Below are positions 41,386 to 53,300 of a DNA stretch of 64,000 nt, piece after piece. The notes beneath the pieces were generated by a model. That model saw only the letters and a program-made list of their open reading frames with translations, searched no databases and was not told the DNA's origin. The DNA is taken from assembly GCA_005408345.1 (NCBI GenBank), contig SEMN01000135.1, positions 62,001-126,000 of the forward strand. Direction: 5' to 3'. Numbering within the stretch: the first letter of the stretch is position 1; each line of letters opens with the position of its first letter. The stretch comes from Macquaria australasica. Its lineage: Eukaryota > Chordata > Actinopteri > Centrarchiformes > Percichthyidae. The translations under genes were made by a program, and so were the position numbers.

Positions 41386-44300
41386 TCTTTTCCTGCACGC
41401 ATTTGCAACTCTGTAATGCGCTCATACGACAGCTGTACTTTTCATCACACTTGGTCGGAGACTGTGTAAGTAACAGAAATCAAGGATATCCCATATCATG
41501 TGTTCACTCACATAACCTTAAAAGTAGAAGCCACGTGTTTGAGGTTTAAGCGGGCATTCGGACTCAATATAGTCCCTGGCATTGGTGTCAACATGTTGCT
41601 ACAGGTACAGGCGAGAAGATAAAATGCAATCCAGGAAGTCCAGTTTGAGTAATAAGTCATGTTTCCATCCAAATGTAACGCTAATTTTAACAGAATTTTC
41701 AGGAAATTGGCAAAAGGAAAGTCAAACTAATGCACCTTTCCACGTTATGTGAAAACAATGTTTAAAATATGATGGAAATATGTTTCATCAAATTTGGGTA
41801 ACGTTATTGTCTCCTCATCAGTCTACACAGATCTGATGTTTTTGTCTGCCGCCATCTTTCATTTCTTCAGTGGAGCAGAAGCTTGAGAGGACAGTTAAGT
41901 GTCGGGCTTCTTTTCCACCTCAGCCAAGCATAACGACTTAATATTTCGACTTCAAATTTTATTTTATTTTTGAATTTCCAGCGTTTCCACTCAGGTGTTT
42001 TTAAGCACAAATTGAGAACGAGAATAAAAACAGGTGAATGAAAATGCACTAGTACATCCTTGAGTTTTACGAGACTCCAAAACGCCACATACCTGTGTTT
42101 TCATTTTAGCCTCCTTCTCGACGATTGTGAGGTAGACGGTAAAATTACATCATTCATGTTACAAAGTCATTCACCAAGTATGTGTGCCTGCACTTATTCA
42201 AATGGCCAATTTAGGGATGTTGTAGAAATTGTTCTAGGTTCAACTTGTGTTTTATTTTAAGACAGTTTTTTGGCACTTTGTCTTTATTGGACAGTGAAAG
42301 TGTAAATACAGATAGTAAACATGGGCAGAGGGGTATGATATGCAACATGGGTCCCCAGTCAGTATCAAACTGGAAACTTTGCAACTATATGGCAGGCATC
42401 TTAACCACTAGGCCACAAGCACGCCCTGAGGCTGATGTTTTTTGACACAGTAATAGTGTTGGTCTGGACACAGCCTTAGAGAGCAGGTCGCAGTTGGACA
42501 AGGACAAGTTTCTCCAATTACAAATCATCTGCTGCTTCATGTAGCAGATACATACTTTCATTCATCCATGTAGCTTATGTGGTGTCATTTGTCCACTCTT
42601 GGAATTTCAAGGAAGTTTCAGCTCAGGAGAACATGGCAACATTATGAAATGCCGGAAGACCATGCCTCAGGATTTAACAACTGCCTTGCCGAACCGCACG
42701 TTACTCATGCAAACCAAATCCCAAACCTCTACATTCTTCTGTGTATTGACAGTACTACAGTCATCCCATAGAGGTTACATAATACATCTTCATCTCCCCA
42801 CTATTTGTCATTTGGCAGAGGCTTGTCACAGCAAACATGTTTGTGTGGCCTGATCTTGTGTTTGATCCCCAACATCTGTTTCAAGTGTATAGTACTCAGG
42901 GACCTGAATATGTCCAGATCCAGAAATAGAATCTAATTTTGGATGGCCAAATTGTTTGTTCCAAGAACAAACAGTTTGTTGCAAGGAAATGGGTGAGAAC
43001 ACAAAACTAAAATACACCATAGTTTAGAGCTGAAGCTTGGTGGGCAGTTGTTGGACTCTGTGACACTGAATCTGCACATTGTGAAATATTGTGTTTTAGA
43101 TTGCCTGGAATCAATGCTGCTTCACCAAGTGTGCACTACAGTTCCCCAATTCCCATGGCCTTGTGGCAAAGTATTACAATGCTACTTTAAAGACTTTGGA
43201 GTGCTTCAGGAAAAATACTCTCTCAGCAATCGAGTTGTCATACGGGGCGAGAAAGAGTCGAGACTTTAGTCTCAGTAGGGAGCTCAGCCATGTCATTCTG
43301 GTTGTGCTCCCAACTCCTCCAGCCTCGAATCCCCTGGCCTTTAGCTGTCAACAACCCATGTGACAATTACCATACGGCGCTTAAAGAAAACCCCATCATA
43401 GTGTATTGAATAACAAGTTTAAGACTTGCAGTATTCTCCAAACCAAATCAAATTTGGTGTGTTTGCACAGGCAACATGGAGAGTTCCTGACCAAAAAGAA
43501 ATGCTATCTTTGGCTTCTATTGGCGCTGTGTGCACAAGCTGGCCATCCAAACTTTTTCACACAGCCTCATTCATTATCGTCCAACAACAGTCTCCTCCAA
43601 TAGGACGAAAACACTGTGATTAATTGCAATTTCTTTTACATAAGTCGTCGGGCCACATGTTTTCAGTTTACCTCTTTTTAGGAACTTGCGAGTCGTGTCT
43701 GGCTCCCACTGCGACTCACAAAAGCTGCTCCATCTGCCACTAAATGAACAAAATTCAAGTCACAGTGTGTATGCTGGCATTTGCCGTATTTGTCAGCATT
43801 TTGAGAACACCTAATTAAATTTTGCTCGGAGTACACTGTTGGCCAGACAGGTTGGTAGATTTCAGTTTTAAATTTCTGGACTTTAAGGTGTCCAAAAGTT
43901 GGTAAAGATGGTTAGTAGACGCTTGTAGACTTAAAGCTGACTCAATCTACCAGCCTGGTTTCCTATCATTACTGTAAGTTTGATGTGTATTTATATCATT
44001 TAAAGCTAGAAATTAATAATAGCACAAAGGGGACAACTGGGGACGTGTAATTGTGCTGTGTAGTGTTTGGCAAATGTTCAGTCAAGAGGAAGGGTCATGA
44101 CGTAAGGCTGGATCGTGTGTGTTGATTAACCACTTATGCATGTTTAACCTGCGTCACTATATTGGTCAAAGATGTATGCCGTGTTTCTATTTTTACACAA
44201 AAATCCTGCCTGGTGCAGATTTAAATTAATCCAGCAAATCTCTATGTCCCTCAGTTTGGTTGGCAAGGCTCGTAACAATTATTAACTGTGAGCTCAGCCA

Positions 44301-47300
44301 TTATGAAGCCATGACATATTTTATTCAGTGGGCAGGAGACAGGAAGAGTCTTGCCTTGTTATTTCACACACGGCTGGAATTAGTTAGAACTGCAACGTAC
44401 TGTCTGAAAGCATGTAGTGACAGAATACACTTTGCTTTTACAGATTGATACGTACTGTATATGTGACTACTTTGTTGTCTTATTGCATGTCATACATTGT
44501 CGCCTAACACCAAACAAGAGGTCCTGCTGTTATTGCACAGTGTTTGTCAGGAAGTACTTATGTCACTATTTGAGTTGCCCAAATGTATCTGCACCATGCA
44601 GTGTCACCAGTCCCATTGTTTGAATGAACAAGCCACATTTTTGCTCGGAACAATAGAGACACTGACAGCTAAGCAATAACCTCTCAGAAAAATCTCTATA
44701 AAATTGGTTCCCATCATATGACAATAGATGACGCACAATGTTTACACTTTTCAAAGATGGATTTAGTCACCAGCCATAGCCTTAGAAAGGTATGAGTTAT
44801 GTAAGAGCAATCTGATAATGAAAGTAGAGACTGAGGCATTGTGAACTGAACAATGTGCCACTGATAAAGAGCGATGTGTGCTGGCTTAAGCTATGATTAC
44901 ACTGCTGCATGAAAATCCATTATTTTGTTTGTGGAGCAATTAGCGTGAAGCCACTTTTACACCCACAGGTAAGATGTTTAACTACCCAACCCTCACTTCA
45001 GATATTCTCACAATGTTGGCTGCAACATATACATGTATACCAGTAGCAGAAAGCAAAAAAAAAAAAATTGTACTTAAGTGAAATTTTGAGGAACTTTTTA
45101 CTCAGTTACATTTGTTTGCCCACTCTAGTAACTTATTACGTGGCAGATTAAGATTTTATACATACAAAACATGTGCTCATTTTATAAAATATGATGCATT
45201 GTCATGGATTGGGTTACTTAAAATTAGATCCATTACAAGTGAGCTGCAACATGTAGGAGCTGCTTATATGTTAAGGTATTATTAAGGAAATAGTCCAACG
45301 TTTATGGAAATACACATACTGGGTTTCTTGCTGAAAGTTAGATGAAAAGATCGATAACACTCTCGTATCTGTGCGTCAAAAAACAAAGGCGGAGCAGGGA
45401 AAAGTTAGTTTAGTTTAGTTTAGCTTAGCATAAAGACTGGAAGCAGTCCACCACGCGTCGTTTTTACACTCCAGTTTTTGCATGGATAGAACAAACGAGA
45501 TATAAGGTGTGAGCTTTATAGGCAATTTGGTTCCAGTCTTTATGCTAAGCTAACTGTCTCCTGGCTGTAGCTTCATATTTACTGATCAGACATGAGAGTG
45601 GTATCCATCTTCTCATCTAACTCTCGGCAAGAAAGCAAATAAGCGTAATTCCCAAAATGTCAAATGATTTTCTTAATAAAAAACAATAATATACCTCTGG
45701 CTCATGAAAGGGGCTATTCTGCACAATGAGTGCTTTTACTTTTGATACTTAAGTATAGCTGCTAATAATACTATTATATGTTTACCTCTATAATATTTTG
45801 AATGTAAGGCTATTACTTGTAATGGAGTATTTTTTTTTACATTGTGATATTTCAACTTTTGCTTAATAAGGATCTGAATACTTCCATTATTGATGTATAC
45901 TGACATAATGTACCAAATCTCACTGTAAGGACTTATTGGTATAAATGGAGCCTGTGTAAGTGACCATGTTGAGAGAAAAGATGAATTCCTGGCAACTAAA
46001 TCAGCTGGCCTACCGTGTGCACCAAAACAACGTCCTAGCAGCTAGTAGCACTCCATGATTGCTAACAAACCATTTCAGTGAAACTGTCAAAATGTCAGGG
46101 GATCTCTTAGGTGTGGGCTGTGAATATACATTTCACTTGACTGTCAAAGATATGTGTTTTTCAGCATTGTCTCAATTACAAATCCTCATCCAAGAATTTC
46201 TTATTAACTTTACAAGCCGATTCTTTTTTTCCTCCCTCCTTGGCTGAATAAATGACTTATGTTGACAAGAGCCAGAAGGACACTCTGTAACCCGAACTCC
46301 TTGTCTCTCTTCACTTACTGCCCTGTCTTCGGAGCAGTGACAGACCGGGCAGATATTTCACACGTTACATACGTCAAGAAAAACCTTTCCCTCTTCTCTG
46401 CCACATCCTTTAGTTAAACAGTTACTTCAGGAGGCTCGCTCAAACACTCAGGCTCGGCACACACATGCACACACCACACAGTTACACATGCGAGCAAGCA
46501 CACCCCCTTCTTGCGAGCCTCTGCAATGCAAAGCTCCATATAAGGACATGTTGATGATGTAATGGTCCATAGGCAGGGAGCACATCCCTTATTGTTTGGT
46601 CTGACTGCAGGAATGCCCACATTACAGCTACTAAGAGAGTGAGACACACACAGAGTGGAAGAGTTGAGGGTCGGGTGTTGTACGGTGAGATAATGAGCTT
46701 ATGGCAGTGAAGCTGGGAAAGCCTTTGGCACAGGTAGGCACACTAAACATTACTACAAAAACTTTAAAAAACTTTTAAAAGAGTTGTCGATCTCTTGATT
46801 GGCTTGTAGACGGACAAATGTTCAGGGTAGCATCATTTCATGCTGGTGTTCTAGTGTACTTTTTAATACAAAGTTTCATGGTGTGTGTTTTAACAGTACT
46901 TCTTTTTGGCTTCAGAGTTACTATTTTTTTGTGTAGTTCCTGTAAGTTACTTCTGAAATGTTTGAGGATCACATCTTTAAAACAAATAGTCTAAGAAGTT
47001 AACAAAACTCAAGTCAGCAAACAGCCAACATTTCAAAAGTACCTCAGTATTTAATCTAAGGAAGTTCAAGTTTTAAATACTTTTTAAAATGTATTAAATT
47101 ATACATAAACCGTAGTGGGAACTTCATTAATGTCTCTAAGCAAGGGATTGTATCGTATCAGTTTAATTTCACATTTAATTAAATTTCACATATCCATAAA
47201 GAAATGCTGAAACACACTTTGATTCATTATTAAGAAATGGAAGGAGCAGCTATTCTAACATGCTGAGGAGTCCGACTCAGTGGGCTGCCACTGCAAACTT

Positions 47301-50300
47301 CACCAAAGATATTAACTATTTAGACGGCAATGAGGGTCAGTCTTGTCGGAGAGTGTTGTTAAGCATGTCACATTTGTGTCCCTGCAAATTTAGAGTGCAG
47401 GAATTTGTCACTATAACATAATTGTAGAAATACTGACAACTTGGTTTCGCACGCACAAGAAACCAAGAATTAATAGCACAAGGATCATGGCATCCCATGT
47501 GCACAGCAGAGCATTCTGTGAGTACACTATATGTTAAATATATTCTGTATGTACATGCATTATTTTTCAGGACGGAGCCAAACAGGTATTTAGTATTTTA
47601 AAGGTATCAAGTACTTTTGATGGCTTGTTATTGGCAGTTAAATTAATTTCTTGTCTTGCCTGATTGACTCAATCAAGATGAAAATCTTTATTTTAAAATG
47701 AGATATGAAAGTAATGACTCCTCCTGGGATTACTGCCAACACAAACATTTAATTACATTGACACTGATATTAATGAAATTAGCAGTCAAGAACTTCTTTG
47801 CATTAAACAGAAGCTATGTTTTAGGAAAGAATTATCTGTGGTGTTAAAATACTGAATGGGGGATTTCAGGTAACATTTCCATAATGTATATTCAGCATTT
47901 TGGAAATACTGTATAATCTAATTTATTCATACGCACACACACAAAAAGAAACTGTTTTAGGACAGTCACATCTAGGTCTCTTTTAGTAGCACACCACTCC
48001 ATTAACCATATTACCACTGCCAGGAAGTTAACAAGCATCATTGCTACATATTTTACACATGTTGATTGCACTCTGGGGGCATATCACTTAACCTGTGTGG
48101 ACTTTAAATACAGTCCATGTACTGCATCAATCAGCGTCTCCCCTTCAAACTCTGTCCCACATGAGGGCATCCGGCCCACCATCCACAAGCCTCTGTTAAA
48201 GTGGAGATGGCCGTGTGTGTATGCACAGGATATATCGGTCTGTACATACATGACCTAATCACTTGTGGTTAGGAAATGGCATAGCAGCCCTGACATATGG
48301 AACGTGTAACACAGCTTTAAGCAGCGGGTGAGCCACAGTTTCCAGCTTCGGGAGCCACGTAAGGAGAGGGAAGCCCTCTATAAAGCTGTAATGGTGTGCT
48401 GGTGTGGCTAGTTGTGACTGCTCCCAACTGGATGTTTCCTTTTCTTTTTTTAAATGACATTAATGTTAGCTGACAATTTGAGGGAAAGGCAAAAATATAT
48501 TTTCAACAAAGCCAGAAACAATCCTGTAAAGTTAAGATATCCCACTTTAGCACCCTAACTCACCAAATGACTCTGTGCAGCCCATTTTTCCATGACACAT
48601 TAACGACCCGTGGTGGTGGTCATGCATCCATTTTTAGGTAACGGCTGCAAAGTGGGTGGTAAGGTGTCTTGTGATGTTGATAGCCATGAAACTGTTATGT
48701 CATCAGCTTTATGTGCAGCACTTTACAATTTATTCCTCCAAAATAATGTTCTTTCAAGCTGTACGGATGTCTGCATAAAAGGGCTGCTCTCTAATGACGC
48801 TGAGATAAAACATAATGGGGATGGAAATGTAGATAAATGCTATGTAGATCAGCAATATTTATGTGTTCCCTGAACATATATGGCAACTGCTTCTACTGAC
48901 TTATATTAGATGGCGAAAGCTGGTCAGTTGAGCTACTACTACTCATTAAAGTGTGGTCGGTCTCCAACATTAGCTAAAGGTCAGCTGCAGGATAATATTT
49001 TTTCACCAAAGGTCACTCCGTCTATTGTCCCCCCAACTATATAACATGTAGACTTGCAAGACTGCACTACAAACAACAAAAATGGTCTCAGATGTGGCTC
49101 TGTTGGCCAAATACATTCATCTATGTGTGTGTCCTTGATGAGAAAAAGTTCAGGAACAATTGATCTGGACCAACATTTCCACAAAGTACATCGGGAATAG
49201 AGCAATATAGTCCCATAAAGGGCTAGAAGTGATTTCACTGGTGTGAGGCGAGCTGTGTATTTTGGGTATAGGAGCTATGCAGTTTCCTCCCAAAGGATTT
49301 GCCCTTATAAGTGCCCTTGTGTCAGGATTAATACCCCGTTCAGGACTTTAAAACAGAGTGATAGGCAGAATTTACAGTCCTACTAGGGAACAAAGTGCAT
49401 TTCTCTTTCTATTTTGGCTGATTACTTCACTAGAAAAACAGTGGGGACTGAGATAAGAGATTGAATAAACAGTGATTACAGGCAACAGGCTGGTTTTCAA
49501 GAGAGAGTCTGTTTGTTTCGCTTAGCAACTCAATGTTTCTACATACACAATCTGTTCGAAGAAAATGTAATTTTTCAACACATGCATGTTTCTAGATAAG
49601 GTGGGCTTACTTCTTTGCATGACACTCTTATCCAAAATCCTTGAAAAAAGTACGGAAGGTGATTAACATATTTTATCAACACTTCTAGCAGTCAGTATAT
49701 AACAGGGGCAAACTTTTAAATCAACAAAGCTAGACAGAAAAATAATCTGAGCTCACAGGCTGTAAAATAAAAAGGGGTCTACAGTTACATTAGGCTTTAG
49801 TTTACAGTATCTGCTGTGGAAGAAGTACTCAGACCTTTGACTTTAATTAAAAGTAGCAATACCACAGTGTAGACAAGTAAAACCCATGCATTCAAAAAAT
49901 ACTTAAAGTAACAAAAATAAAAGTACTTATTATTCAAAATAATACATATTATATTACCAGATGGACTATAATTACTGACACATTAATGTGTAGGCAGCAC
50001 TTTAATGCTGCAGCTGGTGATGGGGATAACTTTAACAATTTTACTGCTGGGTGGCCGTATTTATAATATTACATCATAATGTATTAGCTGATTGTATTTT
50101 GTATTCATTGTCTGAATCTGCAATGCAACTAGTAAATAAAGCTATGGAATTCATGCACTGGAGTAGAAGTATAAAGTGACATAAAATGGAATTGCTCGAG
50201 TACAAGTTCCTCAAAATTGTACTCAGGTACTTGAGTAAATGTACTTTACTTTCTATCACTGCAAAATGTTAACAACCAACAATGGCTGTGTTGTCATTTT

Positions 50301-53300
50301 GTCCCAAACTTCTCTGACTATACCCTGGTTGAATGCTGCAACCTTGTGGGTAATTTATTTTCAGTTTCAACAGGATACAATTCACATAAAATAAAGTTAA
50401 CAACATAATTCATAATGAATAATAATAGTGTATTTGCGTCTTGAAACCCAACATTTCCCATCCACTGAAACTACACTAATAATGAATTATTAAGCAAATC
50501 CTTATAATGTTTTATTGAGTGTTGTTAGGTCTGGATCTAATTGCAACACATGGATCCCACTACCTGCTCCCACCCTTTAGCAGCTACTGAAGAAAGAAAT
50601 TACATACACTCTACTGCTGAGAAGTGACCTGCCCTACCACACTTACATCATGGCCCACAACCCAAGTGTATATGTGGAATCAGTGATCCCTGAGAGTGTG
50701 TGTTTGTGTGTGTGGGGGGATTTCTGTATAAACTCTGTGGGACTGTAATTGCCTTTGGAAGAAGGGGGAATTCCTTTAAATGTATAAGAAAAAAATGGGG
50801 AGGGTAGGTGATGGTGGTTTTGGTAAGGGGGAGGAGGGTTGGTAGTAGAGGAACCCCTTAATTAAAGGATTGTTCCATGCCAGTGGGCCATCTGTGTGGA
50901 AATGCCTGGCAGCTGCACACACAGCAGTCATAACATACCTTCCTCTGGGGCTGTAGGCACTTTGGCCTGGTGACGTATGTATGTGCCAGGCGCACTGACC
51001 CCGACTACGCACTGTACTTAAAGCACTGCAACTGCATCCGGTGGCACACGTGGAATGTACCTCGACATCATTTGAGTGCTTTGTACCCCATCTGGGTTTT
51101 GTATTTAGAAATATGAGGTAGAAGTAGTTGTGGAAATATCACATATTCCCCCCTTTCTAATTGATTTTTACTTTATTGCCTTTTTTGTAGTCTGTAGTTG
51201 TAAATTTAAACAGTAATTGATTGAAAAATCTTTAAAGAACAGTAGACTATCCACATGTGCTTCTCATTTGAGGAGAAATATTGCTAACATCCAGTCTGAA
51301 ATGAATGGACTTGCTTTTGTTTTACTGATTGTGTCTTTGCAAGTGCAAGGACTTGCCCTTTACTTATCCTTTAGTATTTATTCAGCATCCAATGAGCATA
51401 CCCTACACTTAAATACATAGTCTATGTTTGATGAAAGATACACTGAAAAAACTGCAGCAAATTACCATTAAAGAACAGAAACTTAATCAAAGAACATCCT
51501 GGTCAGAAACATCCTTATAATTTGCTTATCTGGTGAGATCATTTTCAGAGGTCAACATCAAACATTTGGCTGCGTGTCAGTCTTTTCCCATTATTTCCCA
51601 GAGGACTTAGAAGGCTTTATGGTACACCCTCAAATACTATGGAAACTTTTTGAAATTCACAGATTGTTAAACTCAAGGTCCAATATTTACAGCAGTAACT
51701 CAGGTTACCAAACCATAGGAGAATTAGTCGGCAACAAGGGAACAAAAAAAAAAAAAAAGTAACCACAGATATTTCAGACTACCAACCTGAGAGAGTTAAA
51801 GCAATGCTTTTTATGATGTGTTAAATTTTCCATGACATTAAAACTTTAGTCCTCCTCAGAAATGCAGGGAAAATAACAGTGTTTATGATGTGTCAGTGCT
51901 TGGAGAAGTGGGTCCAATGGGTAATGACAGTGGGGGTGTAGAGTTTCTTTAGCACCTTTCATATATAACATAAAGACTGACATTTTAGGTTTATCAATGA
52001 TTTAAATGTGTTGCTCCAAAATTCACTGGAAAGGTAATCGGAAAGTTAATAAAAAACAGTAAAGTGGCATAAATCGGGTGCAACTAATAGAAATGCAACT
52101 GCAGAGGGAAAGTAACGATGCAATAAACAAACATTTACATGTTTGGTGCCAGCTTTCTCTATTTTTATGTACTTTCTATATGAAAGTTCTGAATTGGATT
52201 CTTTGAAGATCACGTTGGCCTTGTTTTTATTTTTTACAGGTTGAAGCTGTTTATTGATCAGGAAAAGGCCTACCAAGAAAGAAAGGACGAAGAGAACAAT
52301 AAAAAGGTCACAAGCCTGAAGGAGGAGCTGACAAAACTCAAGTCATTTGCGTTGATGGTTGTGGATGAACAGCAACGTCTCACTGAGCAGCTGAATCAAC
52401 AAACAGCTAAGGTCCAAGAACTGAGTGCCAGTGCTTCACAAGCCCAGGAGGAGCTGAGCTCAGCTAATGCCCGTCTGCAGGAAGAGGAGCAAAAGGTCTT
52501 TCGCTTGGAGGCTGAGCTGCGTGGCCAAACTGGTCGATACCATCAGGAACAAGAGGCCATGACTGCGAAATTGACCAGCGAAGATGCCCAAAACAGGCAG
52601 TTGCGCCAGAAACTGTCAACTCTCAGCAGGCAGCTTGATGAGCTGGAGGAGACCAACAAGACCCTGCGCAGAGCTGAGGAGGAACTGCTGGAGCTGAGGG
52701 ACAAAATTAGCCGTGGTGAGTGTGGAAACTCTAGCCTCATGTCTGAGCTTGAAGAGTTACGGAAAAGGGTTCTTGAAATGGAGGGAAAGGATGAAGAGTT
52801 GATCAGAATGGAGGACCACTGCAGGGACCTCAACAAGAAACTGGAGAAAGAGGCCAATCAAAGCCAGAGCCTGAAGGCTGAAGTTGATAAACTGAACCAC
52901 AGAATTATGGACTTAGAGAAATTAGAGGACGCATTCAGCAAGAGCAAACAAGAATGCAGCTCACTCAAAGGTAACCTGGAGAAGGAGAGGATGGTGTCAA
53001 ACGTTCTGACCAGTGAGCTGGAAGTCTTGAAAGACAGGGTCAAAGAACTGGAGGCTGCTGAAAGCCAACTGGGAAAGACAGAGCTGACACTGAAGGAAGA
53101 TTTAACCAAGTTAAAGACTCTGACAGTCATGCTGGTGGATGAGAGAAAGGCAATGGCAGAGAAGCTAAAGCACATGGAAAACAAAGTCCAGAACAGCACT
53201 GGCAAACTTCAGGCTGAACAAGATAAAGTTACATCAGTCACAGAGAAGCTAATTGAGGAGAGCAAGAAAGCACTGAGGTCAAAGGCTGAGCTAGAGGAGA

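Larger units (their letters stand above)
18849..52239 (+). other. filip1l: filip1l intron 3 (33.4 kb)
   Basis: This intron runs from gtcagt to 'ttttttacag' and separates the small N-terminal exons from the giant coiled-coil exon. It contains dispersed repeats (entered separately), microsatellites and purine-rich tracts. No second gene is convincing inside it. Three weak candidates are noted at 32245-32288, 40975-41072 and 46536-46733. The remaining stretches, notably 18904-20464, 20836-26653, 27206-29857, 32300-40650, 42430-45036 and 46740-49813, show no supported exon or RNA gene. Confidence 0.75.

Noticed and set aside
42262..42426. Functional tRNA gene on the - strand
   Set aside because: The B-box is degenerate and the arms do not fold as a cloverleaf. 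The body continues as a dispersed repeat.
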